Shown: one piece after another, positions 15,975 through 26,100 of the stretch
Numbering within the stretch: the stretch's first letter is position 1
Layout: each line of letters begins with the position of its first letter
Source: Pigmentiphaga sp. H8
GTDB lineage: Bacteria > Pseudomonadota > Gammaproteobacteria > Burkholderiales > Burkholderiaceae_B
Reading direction: 5' to 3'
DNA: 64,000 bases
NCBI RefSeq assembly: GCF_003854895.1
Contig: NZ_CP033966.1
Coordinates: 3,596,001-3,660,000 of the forward strand
Made by a program: the position numbers and the translations under genes
Notes under the pieces: generated by a model
Seen by the model: only the letters and a program-made list of their open reading frames with translations
Told to the model about the DNA's origin: nothing
Database searches by the model: none

Positions 15975-17774
15975 TCAAGCGCGCTGCAAGGCGGGGCGGA
16001 CCTGGCGGCCCGCGCCCTGCTCTTCGGCCAGGCGCGTGGAGAACTCATCCACGAACACGGCCATGTCGGCGCCGATGGCCTCCGAACGCGAGGCCAGCCA
16101 GTTGTAGCCGAACAGCGCGGGAATCGCGACGCCCAGGCCGGCCGCGGTACACAGCAGCGCCGCCGCCATGCCCGGCGCGACAGAGTTGATGTCGACCGCG
16201 CCGGCCATGGCCGCGACCACGAACACCAGCATGATCCCGATCACGGTGCCGAACAGGCCCACGTAAGGCGCGCCTTCGATGGTTGTCGAGAGCCAGTTCA
16301 TGCGCTTGGACATGCGTTCGTTCTCGCGCACCATCACGCCGTCCATCGCGGCGCGGATGGCGCCGATGGTGGCATCCGACACCGAGTTGATGTCGTAGCC
16401 GCGCTCCTGGCGGCGGCGCATTTCCTCGATCGCCACTTCGTACAGGCGCCACAGCGACGAATCCTGCTTGACCTCCTGCGGCACGCGATTGCTGCTGGCC
16501 AAGGCGTCGAGCGGCGAGCCGGCCGACTCGCGGAAGAAGGCCATGAACGATCCGTTGGCGCGTGACATGGCGCCATAGCTGCGGCCCTTGCCGATCATGA
16601 TGGCCCACGAGACGAGCATCATCAGGCCCAGTATGGCCACGACCACCCAGGCATCCAGCGGCATGGCGGCCAGGATGAAGCCGAAGTGGCTCTTGCCCGC
16701 CTGCTGCTCGTCGGCACCGAAAGCGGTCAGGCGCGAATCGGCGCCTTGCGAGATGGCGTCGGCCAGGATCAGCGCGTCGGGACGGGCGACCTTGGACAGG
16801 CGCAGTTCATCGATGGCGCCGGTGAACGCCGCCAGCGCCGGGGCGGCAGCCGCCTGGCCCGGCGTGGCGGGACGAGCGGTGTCGCCGCCGACCGCGGCGG
16901 AAGTGTTGAAAGCGGGCAGGCTGACGGCCATGGCCGCGGCCTGGCGGCCGGCGACGAACAGCGCGACGTTGCCGGCATCGGACTTGACCGCGATATGCGA
17001 CCACTGGCCGGCCTGGATGGGTTGGCCAGGGGCGCTGCGCTGGCCATTGACCTGCACGAACGGAACGCCCTGGTTCACCCCCACGACGAATTCGCTGGCG
17101 CCTTCGCGGCGGACGTAAAGCGCCTGTTCGGCGCCGAGCTGGTCGGGACGCACCCAGGCGGAGAACGTGAAGGGCGCGCCGGCCTGCAGCGACAGCGACG
17201 GCGAAGCGGGCAGCATCAGCGGCGCGACGCCTAGCTGGGCACCCTTGCCGATGACGGTGCCGTCGACGCTGACCACGGCGGTCTGCGCATGGTTGCCGTA
17301 GGCGGTGGTGTCGCGCGCCGGCACGTTGGCCTCGGCGAAGTGGTAGACCAGCGTGTAGTCCGGATCGAAAGTCAGCTGGCCGTTGGCCGAGGCCGGCGCC
17401 TTGGGATTGCCGTAGTACATCCACAATTGCTGCGCGGCGCCGGCCGAGACGCTGGGCACGTCGACCCAGATCAGCGCGATGCCCAGCAACGGATCGAACT
17501 GCTCGATCTGGTGGTTGAGCACGGTCTTGTCGTCGCCCGCGACGAAGCGCAGGTCGGAGCCGTTCTCGCCCACACCCTCGAAGCTGAAGTTGCCGGTATG
17601 CAGGCGCACCAGCACGGGCGTGCGGCCAGCCTCGCCGCCCAGGGCGGCGCCCTGCGGCGTGGCGTCGATGGTGATGGGCTTGCGGTAGGCCCAGTCGGGC
17701 TGCCACCAGGCCTGCGCCAGGCCGGGCAGGACCGCGCTCAGCATCGTGAGCGCGAGAAGCAGAATGCGTCGCAT
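15975..17774 (-). CDS. exbB: ExbB/MotA-TolQ proton channel protein fused to secreted DUF2341/LamG-like domains
   Basis: 599 residues from ATG 17774 (GGAGAG eight bases upstream). A signal peptide (1-22, ends AQA|WW) starts an exported N-terminal half: a DUF2341-like segment (~57-130: LVRLHTGNFSFEGVGENGSDLRF, LWMYYGNPKA) then a LamG/concanavalin-like domain (~150-350: PFTFSAWVRPDQ, GQWSHIAVK, FTGAIDELRLSKVARP). The C-terminal half is a standard ExbB: transmembrane helices at ~372-392, ~503-530 and ~531-560, with GAPYVGLFGTVIGIM and AALLCTAAGLGVAIPA. So a sugar-binding-like periplasmic module is linked to the proton channel. It lies 14 bases before exbD. The fusion is far longer than the usual ~230-residue ExbB. 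Confidence 0.93.
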   Translation of the reverse strand: MRRILLLALTMLSAVLPGLAQAWWQPDWAYRKPITIDATPQGAALGGEAGRTPVLVRLHTGNFSFEGVGENGSDLRFVAGDDKTVLNHQIEQFDPLLGIALIWVDVPSVSAGAAQQLWMYYGNPKAPASANGQLTFDPDYTLVYHFAEANVPARDTTAYGNHAQTAVVSVDGTVIGKGAQLGVAPLMLPASPSLSLQAGAPFTFSAWVRPDQLGAEQALYVRREGASEFVVGVNQGVPFVQVNGQRSAPGQPIQAGQWSHIAVKSDAGNVALFVAGRQAAAMAVSLPAFNTSAAVGGDTARPATPGQAAAAPALAAFTGAIDELRLSKVARPDALILADAISQGADSRLTAFGADEQQAGKSHFGFILAAMPLDAWVVVAILGLMMLVSWAIMIGKGRSYGAMSRANGSFMAFFRESAGSPLDALASSNRVPQEVKQDSSLWRLYEVAIEEMRRRQERGYDINSVSDATIGAIRAAMDGVMVRENERMSKRMNWLSTTIEGAPYVGLFGTVIGIMLVFVVAAMAGAVDINSVAPGMAAALLCTAAGLGVAIPALFGYNWLASRSEAIGADMAVFVDEFSTRLAEEQGAGRQVRPALQRA

Positions 17775-17829
17775 GGAAAACTCTCCGAAATCTTTTCTGA
17801 AAGACATGAATGGAAGCGAGTGGCGATGA

Positions 17830-19461
17830 TCAATAACTGGCGTTGATGCTGAAGGTCACGCGCGGATCGTGCTTTTCCGTGCGGGGGCCGTCCCTGAGCG
17901 GATAACCGAAGTCCAGCCGGCCCGACACGCGCTGGCCGATGCGGAAACTGGTTCCGACGCCCACCGAGGCCAGCGTGAAGCGCGACTGCTGCTCCGGCAG
18001 CGGATCCTGCAGGCGGAGCTGGGCGGCATCCACGAACGCGTACGCGCGCCAGTTCTCGACCCAGGTTCCAGCCCACGGCAGGGGTTTGGTGCGCCACTCG
18101 ACCGAACCGACCAGGCCGTAGTCGCCGGTGGATTCGGCCGACATGTAGCCGCGCACCGAGTTCATGCCGCCGGCGGCGATCTGCTCGCCCGATACCAGCG
18201 CCGAGTCGGTCATCTGTCCGGCCAGCCTGAATCCCAGTTGGGATTCGCCAGCGAAGTTGTAGGTCGCGTTGACGTCGGCCTTCAGCGCCATGAATGCGGG
18301 CTTGGCCTTGTAGCGCTTGTAGTTGAATTCTTGCCAATTGCTGCCGTAGCCGAACAGGCTGCGGGTGCCGGTCACGAACGACATGCCCAGCGCGTACTGG
18401 CTCCGCTCGGTCTGGCGAAAGCCCGAATAAGACAGCGTGATCGGCGCGTACTTGAGCGGTACTTCGTCGCCGGTGGCGCCCAGGCGCAGTTGTTCCTTGT
18501 TGCTCTTGAAGTCGATGCCGGCGCTGAAGGCGTGCCACCAGTCGCCCGCGTTGGGAACGGTGTAGGTGGCCTTCAGCCCGATGGCATGCCCCTTGCCGAG
18601 CACCGAGGTGCCGCCCACGGTGGAGACGTTGCTGTCCGAGACGTAGCCCGAAGCCTCGAGGCTCCAGTTCGTACCGCGCAGCGGCGCGATGTACGAACCG
18701 GACCACACCTTGGTCTGGTCCAGGTCCTGCGGCGCGCCGAAGAAACTCAGCGACGCGCTATGCCCCATCTGCCACAGGTTGTCGTGGCCGATGGAGGCGG
18801 TGGCCCGCAACGATTTGGTATCCGGACTGCGGTCGTTGTTCAGGCCCGCGCTGGCGCGCCACGGACTGTTGTCCTCCACCTTCAGGTCCACGTCCATGGT
18901 CCCAGGCAGCTTGCCCTGCCGGACCAGGGGCATCACCTGCCGGCGGCCGGTCCGGTTCAACTCGGTCAGTTGGGCTTGTGCCTTGTTGAAATCGGGGACC
19001 TGGCCTTCCGTCAGCGCCGGCACCTGATCCCGCACCTCGAGCGGCGACGAATACTCGGCCCCCACCACCCGGACACGCCCCACCTTGGTCTCGGACACCT
19101 GCAGGTAGACGATGCCGCCCACGACCTGCTGTTCCGGCAGATCGACGTAGACGGACTGGTAGCCCTTGGCCTGGTAAGCGGACAACAGCGCGTCGCGCGC
19201 GCCTTCCATGTCCTTGAGCGTACGGCCAGGTCCGAGGAAAGGCGTCACCGCCTTCTCGATGGACCGCACGTCCAGCACCGTATTGCCTCGCACGATGTAC
19301 TCGTTGATGTCCACGTGGCGTTCCGCCCCGCTCGATGCGCCGGCCGGCGGCGCCGCTCCCGGCTCCTGGGCCAGCGTCAGGCCATGCGCCCCTAGCGAGA
19401 GCGCCGCCACGCAAAGGGCCCGCCATGCCGCCGACGGCCCGTTCTTTCTCAGCTCATGCAT
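17830..19461 (-). CDS. TpsB outer-membrane transporter of the two-partner secretion system (ShlB/FhaC/HecB family)
   Basis: 543 residues from ATG 19461, giving a clean signal peptide (ALCVAALSLGAHGLTLAQ); an ATG at 19500 is possible. Two POTRA domains span ~45-200 (YIVRGNTVLDVRSIEKAVTPFLGPGRTLKDMEGARDALLSAY; VGRVRVVGAEYSSPLEVRDQVPALTEGQVPDF). A 16-strand Omp85-type barrel follows with the conserved VRGY loop motif (GGMNSVRGYMSAE) and an aromatic last residue (NASY). It should recognise the TPS domain of TpsA and translocate it. It heads the operon tpsB-exbB-exbD-tonB-porin and is separated from tpsA by a convergently placed small gene. Confidence 0.95.
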   Translation of the reverse strand: MHELRKNGPSAAWRALCVAALSLGAHGLTLAQEPGAAPPAGASSGAERHVDINEYIVRGNTVLDVRSIEKAVTPFLGPGRTLKDMEGARDALLSAYQAKGYQSVYVDLPEQQVVGGIVYLQVSETKVGRVRVVGAEYSSPLEVRDQVPALTEGQVPDFNKAQAQLTELNRTGRRQVMPLVRQGKLPGTMDVDLKVEDNSPWRASAGLNNDRSPDTKSLRATASIGHDNLWQMGHSASLSFFGAPQDLDQTKVWSGSYIAPLRGTNWSLEASGYVSDSNVSTVGGTSVLGKGHAIGLKATYTVPNAGDWWHAFSAGIDFKSNKEQLRLGATGDEVPLKYAPITLSYSGFRQTERSQYALGMSFVTGTRSLFGYGSNWQEFNYKRYKAKPAFMALKADVNATYNFAGESQLGFRLAGQMTDSALVSGEQIAAGGMNSVRGYMSAESTGDYGLVGSVEWRTKPLPWAGTWVENWRAYAFVDAAQLRLQDPLPEQQSRFTLASVGVGTSFRIGQRVSGRLDFGYPLRDGPRTEKHDPRVTFSINASY

Positions 19462-19553
19462 GTGTCGAATTCGTTTCTCAAGTAGTAGCCTTCGCGGCAT
19501 CCCCTCCCGGCGTCATGCCGGAAGAGGCACAGGGTCCGGGTCGTTCCTTTGCT

Positions 19554-19600
19554 TAGACGGATGAGGCGGCCCCGGACTGTCGTTTGTCATGAAAAGTTCA
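19554..19600 (-). promoter_or_regulatory. Conserved promoter element upstream of tpsB
   Basis: On the + strand, TAGACGG (19554-19560; CCGTCTA on the minus strand), 23 bases, then TTGTCATGAAAAGTTCA (19584-19600). The same layout, with identical spacing and 15/17 matches in the long block, occurs at 37891-37937 before the regulatory operon. CGTCTA about 90 bases before the tpsB start fits an ECF-type -10. Assignment to the locus sigma factor is inferred. Confidence 0.7.
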
Positions 19601-19696
19601 TGAAGAAATCGGCGGCCGGCGACCTCCCGCGAATGACGCGGCGTCGAGGTAGAGAGAATCGATACCGGGTGCTACGCTGGCTGCAAGGAGAACGCC

Positions 19697-20062
19697 ATGA
19701 ACCTGCACCGCACACTGAACCTGTCCCTCGCCGCCCTCGCCTGCGCCCTCGTATCGGGCGCCGCCGCGGCGGCCGCGCCCGACAACGCCGAGGCGTCCTG
19801 CTTCGATGTCGAAGTCAACGGCCAACGCGCGCCTTCCTATGGATGCCTGACGCAGAAGCTTCAGCCCAAGCCCGCGCCGGGAAAGATGGAAGGCGGCCCC
19901 GAACTTGCCTCCGAAGCCATCGTCCAGCGCGCCTCCAACCAACTGGGCCTGTTCAACCGAGCGGCCATGGCCAACCGGATGGGCAACACCTTCGGCACCT
20001 CGGTCTATCCGCAGCGGCCGCCTGCGCCGCAATACGGCAGCCCGATCTTCGACGCGCCCTGA
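19697..20062 (+). CDS. Small exported protein of unknown function
   Basis: 121 residues, ATG after AAGGAGAACGCC. Signal peptide 1-27 (LSLAALACALVSGAAAAAA). The mature part has two cysteines (C35, C50) bracketing FDVEVNGQRAPSYG, a possible disulfide loop, and a Pro/Gln-rich end (GTSVYPQRPPAPQYGSPIFDAP). It is the only + strand gene in the 27-kb TPS locus, lying between tpsB and tpsA. That suggests an independently expressed periplasmic accessory. No family recognised. Confidence 0.8.
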   Translation: MNLHRTLNLSLAALACALVSGAAAAAAPDNAEASCFDVEVNGQRAPSYGCLTQKLQPKPAPGKMEGGPELASEAIVQRASNQLGLFNRAAMANRMGNTFGTSVYPQRPPAPQYGSPIFDAP

Positions 20063-20065
20063 TAC

Positions 20066-20104
20066 AAAAACGGCGCGCGGTCCGGAAAACCCGACCCGCG
20101 CGCC
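20066..20104 (-). terminator. Rho-independent terminator of tpsA
   Basis: A perfect 9-bp GC stem (GGCGCGCGG 20072-20080 / CCGCGCGCC 20096-20104) is followed, on the minus strand, by GTTTTTGTAT. It lies 22 bases past the tpsA stop. On the + strand it has no T run, so it serves tpsA. Confidence 0.85.
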
Positions 20105-20125
20105 GCCCGGACACGGCGGTCTCGC

Positions 20126-23100
20126 TTACAAACCCAGCCGCGCCCGCTCCCGCGCCGTCAGCGCCGACGCATCCACCACCTTCACCAACCCCTCCGGCCG
20201 ATAAGCCGAAGGTTCCACGGCACGCGGCGCCGCCGGTTCCTGCGACGCAGGCGCGGTCTCGTTGCCGAATCCCAGCACCCGCACGGTAAAGACCGATGGC
20301 AAGGCCTGGCGCGACGCCGCCCGCTCGCGCTGCATCACGTCCTGCGCCGCCGTCGCCGCCTGCGACGCCGCCGCGCTGGCATTGCTCAGCGCCGCCACGT
20401 TCACCGCCGCCACGACCGGAATCCCCACCGCCTTGCCCTGCACCTGGATGTTCTCCGCGTTCACCACGCGCAGCGCCGCCAGGTTCACGTTGCCCGACAC
20501 CCGGATCCCCGCTTCGCCCGCGTCGATCGTGCCCAAGGGCGCGATCAGGTCGATGTCGCCGGGAGGCACCTCCGGGATCGGGTTCAGCGTGGCGATGCCG
20601 GCGCCCGTGCTCGGCGCCTGCGGCGACAAGGTGACGTTGCCGACGCTGTCGTACGTGCGCCGCGAGGGCGTATAGACCACCGTCGTCTTGGAGCCCCTGC
20701 CGGCATTGATGTCGCCAGCGGCCGACCAACCCAGAATATTGCCGCCGAAGGTGGTGAAGACGCGGCTCTGCCCCATCAGGATGCTGCCGAGAGCGTAAAT
20801 ATTGATGTCGCCCTCTCCCTGCGTCATCACGCCCGAGCCCGGGCCCGGGTTGAAGCCGCCGTCGATGCCGACCAGCGTGCGCCCCCCCGGCGCCAAGATG
20901 CTGATGTCGCCGCCGAAGTTGGTATGGATGCCGGCATCGAGCACGTCGTAGAACGAAACGTTGTAGCCGGGGCTGCCCAGCGCCTCCCACTGCGCCTTGG
21001 TGATGTAAGTCGTGCCCGGCGTCGGACGCGCCTGGCCGACGGGGTTGTTTACATAGTCGGCGTTGTAGTAGAGCGCGCTGCTGAACATGGTCAGGTCGCC
21101 TTCGTACGTCAGTGCCCTGCCCTGCGCGTCCTGCTCGGGAAACAAGGTCGCGATGGCTTCACGGCCGCGCAGGTAGCTGCCGAAGCGCTTGCCGTCGGCA
21201 TCGTTGTACTCTCGGCCGGACTCGCGCAACTCGGCATAATAGACATTGCGCAAGTAGGCGTGCCGCTGCTCCGGCGGCAGTGCATCGAAGAAGGCGCGCG
21301 CGTCTGTAGTCGCGGGATCGAAATGCAGGCCCAGGCCATTGGCGCCGCCGAAACGGTCGCTCAGCCAGTTCACCAGATGCAGCTGGCTTTGCTGCTGGAA
21401 CTCGCGCGCCAGCGAACGGTTGCTGGCGGTGCGGCCCTGGGCTAGCGCGGCGGCGCGCGCCTCATCCAGCTGCGCCTGCTGCTGCGCCAGGAAGTCTTGC
21501 GCGCCGGCCTCGTCGCCGGTGTAGCCGAACTCGCTTTGCAGCCATTGCGCCAGCGTGAGCTTGCCGCTGTAGACGATCAAGGCCTTGCCTGGCTGGTCAG
21601 CGAAGGGCCGGCCCGGATCGGCCTGGTTGGACGGGTCCAGATAACGTCTGGCAAAGGCATCCCAGTAAGCGCCCTCGCCCATTCCCGCCGACAGCGAGAT
21701 ACTGGCGCCGCCGCTGCGGCCGCCCGACGCCTCGACACCGCCGAGCGGCCCCAGGCTCTTGATCTCGCCCTTGTTGCCCAGATAGACGTGGCGGCCAGCC
21801 GATACATCGAGCAGGCCCGGGCCGAGGATATAGAAGCTGCTGCTGCGCAGATCGCGGCCGGCCTCCACCACCGATATCTCGTCGGCATAGGCATGAGCGA
21901 TCAGGTTGCCGCGGGTCGAGGCGGTCGAGTCCAGGCGCCCTGCCGTCGGATCCTTCTGGCCCAGCGGCGTACCGGAATCCGCAATGTCGCGGCCGGCGCG
22001 TATCGCCACCGGCCCCGACGCCTCGTAGCGCGACCCTGCCGAGCCCGCCGGATAGCCCAGCAACACTTCCTGGCCGACGCGCAGGCCGACGATGTCGCCT
22101 TGCACCGCGTAATAGCGCGCCGGCTCCCGTCCCACCGCCGCCCCGGCGACGGTCGTCGTGCCACCGAAGGTAAACAACGCGGCAGTATTCATGCGTCCCA
22201 AGGTTTGGCCCCCCAGCCAATCGTTGTACAGCGCCGCTTCGGCCGACGCGTTGTGGACCAGAAGCGGATCGGTGCCGTACTGGCCGCCACCTGTTTGGGC
22301 CAGCATGCCGACAAAACCGGGACGGAACGGGCTGGCCATCCCCGACGGGTCGGCCGTAGAGGTCGAGAACACATAACCTGCGCCATGAATCGACTCCTGC
22401 GCCAGCAGTTGAAGTTCGCCCTTGCCGATGGCATTGACGAACTGTGCGCCGACCGGCGAAGGCGCCAGCACAGTGCCGTGGGCATAGCGCATGATTCCGG
22501 TGGAAAAATGGCGCGCGCTGCTGGCGCTGGCGCCGTAGTACAGGCTGCCATTGGCGGCGGCCGCTCGCAGGACGGACGGGTAGAAAGAGCCGTCGCCGTT
22601 GGCCGACTGGTTGCGGCCCTTGCCGCCTCCGCGCACGTTTTCGTTGATATCCCTTTCGTCCCAGGTCGTGACGGGAGTCAGGTTGCCGCCTGCGCTGAAC
22701 AGATCGATGGCGGTAGCCGGCGTCCACAGCGAGAACCAGGTCCAGCCGTTACCGGCGTAATCCGCGCCCTGGTAGGTGAAAGGGGTTGCATTGAGCAGCA
22801 GGGTCCGGCCGGGGTCGGCCGTACCGCCCAACACCAGATCGCCGCGCGTCTCGATGCGGACAGCGGAATCGCCCAGCACCAGGATAGGCCCGCCGGTGGC
22901 TTGGCTGCCCCCGGCCGCGTACACGTCGCCCCGGCGGGAATCCATCTGATCCCGCCCGCCATAGCCGAGCTTCACTCCGCCGATGGCGCCGGCATCGATC
23001 ATCGTGGCGCCGCGCAGATTGACGAAGGTACTGTTCAGGTCGTGCTCGTTGACCCGCAGTTCCGGATTCGGATTCAAGGTACCGCCCAGGCGCAGCGAGA

Positions 23101-26100
23101 GGTCGCCGCCGCCCGTCTGCACCAGTTCGCCGCTCGGCGTGATGCGACCGGTACTGGCCACGGCCAGATGCAGACCCTGGCTGCGCGGAGTATGGCGCGT
23201 CTCGTTCCAGGTCGCCTGAAGGCCGCGCGCATCGATCATGCCGGCATCGCCGCCGGCCTCCACGACCAGATTGCCGCCACCGAGCGTGCCGATGCCGGTG
23301 AAGCCCACCAGGAAAGGGGCATTGCCGAATAGCCTCGTACCGTAAGGATCGGTCTGGCCGGTGGCGCCACCCGCGACATAAGTGCCGAAGTTGATCCACC
23401 ACGCCGTCGGCACCGCGTCGGTGCCCGCCTCGACGCTACCGGTACCCTGCCGCCACAGCCAGTTGCCAACCGCCGCGGTCGCGATCTGCTGGCGCGTGTT
23501 GTAGAAGGTATAGGCGTCAACGTCGCTGCGGTTCTCGTTGTTGCCGACCAGGTCGCCCTTGAGATCGCCGCCAGCACGCAACAACACATTACCGCCCTGC
23601 TCCGGGTACCAGGCCGCGTACAGGCTTTCGGCGCCGCCATCGACCAGCGCTTCGAAAATCGCCCCTTCGGGACGCAGCACCGTACCGTCGGTCAAACGGC
23701 CGCGCGCCTGGTTATAGCCGCTGCCCGGCGGCGCCGAGGAGGTGCCCGCCGTGTAGACGCCGTAGAGCGAGGTCATTTCGACATCCCCGCCGGAAACCAG
23801 GTCCAGGTCGCCGGTGCCGGTGCGCAACGCGCTGAACAATTGCTGCCGCGCTAGCTTGGGCACGAACTCCAGGTCCGGCGGCGTCCCGGCATCTACGACA
23901 TGGACCACTTCACCATAGCCCCAGTCGTTGAGTTCGGTAACGCTCTCGGAAATGATCCAGTTGTCCTTGAGGTTCTGCACGTCGCTTGGGGTGATCGCCT
24001 GGCCTGGCGTCAGCACGATGCCGTACCACGCCGCGAGATCCGCGAAGAAGGCCTCGGCTTCTGGCGACGTGGCGGCCCCGTACGTGGCCGGCGTACCGGT
24101 GCCGGGAATCGGCGTGAGCACGTGTCCCATGCCGAAATGCGTGTCGGACAGGCGCAAGCGCGCCATGCTGTCCGGCAATGTCAGGCGTGCGTCGGCCGCC
24201 GTCGTGTCGGCGCCGGCCACCAGCCGGATGTCCCACGATTGCGAACCGGCCTCCAGCATCGGCGCCAGCGCCAAGGTGCGACCCTGGGTGCCGTCGGCCC
24301 CCTTGGGACGCAGGTCCACCATCTCCACGCCGCCCGGCAGCACCACGTCGGTTTCCGACGGCACGATGGCACCCTTGGCCAGCGCCAGCGGCCGGGCCAG
24401 CTTCATTGCCACCGGCAGCACAGCGCCCTTGGGCCACGTCGTGGCCCCGATCTGCGCCTGCGCCGGCAGGCGGAAACCCGCGGCCAGCTGCATGCCGGCG
24501 TCCAGCGTCACCGGCGCTTGCAGCACGGTACCGGCCGCGTGCACCACGTTGCCCTGGCCATCGAGCACCGCCGCCCCCAGCACCGTGCCGGCCGGCAGCG
24601 TCAGGCTCTGCGCCAGCGGCATGGCGGCGGGCAGGAGCGTGCCGGCCGGCAAGGTCAGGCTCGATACCGGCAGGTCATAGTTCAGCGTGCGGCCGCCGGC
24701 GAACTGGGTGCCGGCGTCCAGCGTCGCCATACCGCCGTGCGGGATGACGAGATCCCCGCCGAAAGGCATGCGTCCCGCGGGCAGCACCCAGCCATTGTCG
24801 TCTGCCGTCACCCCCAGCTTGCTCGTGTCGAAACCATCGGTGATGCTGCCGAAGATCGTCAGGTCGCCCTGGGCGCGCAGCACCAGCGCGCCGGCCTCCC
24901 CCGAGCCGTGGACGGACGTCCTTTGCGTGCGCGGATTGACGCTGGCGTAGCGATGGCCGGAGAGATCGATGTCGCCGTCCACGTGCAGGTTGCCGTCGGG
25001 ATTGACCGCCGCATTGCTGACGATCTCCACGCCGGGGCGCAGGCGGAACGCGCCGGCATGGGCGCGCAGGCCTGCAAGCTTGCCGTTCATCAGCGCGCTG
25101 TTGGCCAGCGCGTTGTCGATGAAGGCGAGGCTGTCGGCGTGCTTGCCGTCCAGGTAGGCCTGGTCGATGGTCTGGTAGCTTCGGCCGTCCACCGTGGTCT
25201 CGGTGCCGGCGGCCGCGTCGTCGTAGGTATGGAAGGCATTGACGGCGATGGATTTGGCGCCGGTGATCACGATGGCGCCGCTCGCGTCGATGTCGACGTC
25301 GTTGCCCCTGGCGCCGCCCAGGCGTGGGGCGTTCAACGCCACCGTGCCGTAGTTCGCGCTCGCGCCAGCCACGCCCAGGTCCATGCGCACGCCGTCGGCC
25401 AGCACCAGTCGGCCGCTGCCCGAGTCGATCTCGATGACGGCGCGGTTGGGCGCGTCGATCGCCTGACCGTAGCTGTCCTTGCGCAGCACGCTTGCGCTGG
25501 CGTCCAGCACGGCGCTGCCAGCCAGGGTGACGCCGCGATTGGCGGCCAGGCGGATGCTGCCGGCCTGCTCGCCGCTGGCGTCGACCCGGCCCGTTACCGT
25601 CAGGCTGCCGTTGTCGACCGAGACGTTGATCTCGCGGGCCTTGAGTTCGTCGCCGATGACCAGGTCGCCTTGTTTCAGCTGGAAGCTGCGGCCGCCGAAG
25701 ACTTCGCCCTGGGTCAATCGTTCGTTCAGGCCGGCAAAATCCGCGATGCGCTGCGCGCGCACGTCGATGTAGCCTGCCGCGAACGGGACCCGGGTGCCAC
25801 CCGCATCGTAGTGGCCGGCGCTGCCGCCCAGGACAGCGCCAGCGAGATCGGCCGTCCCTTCCAGCGCAAGCACCGTGAGCTTGCCGGCGCGATTGTTTTT
25901 GGCGGCCAGGTCTATCGTCGAGCCGGCCTGCTGGACGACGCTGCCCTGTCGGCTCGACAGCGTCACGTCGCCGCCCCAGCTGTATTTGTCGACGTCGAAG
26001 AAATCGATCTTGCGGCCGGCCAGGTCCAGCTGCGCGCCGTCCGCCAGCATCACATCGTCCTGCGCCGACAGCTTGAGCTTGCCACTGGGCAGCAGCACCG

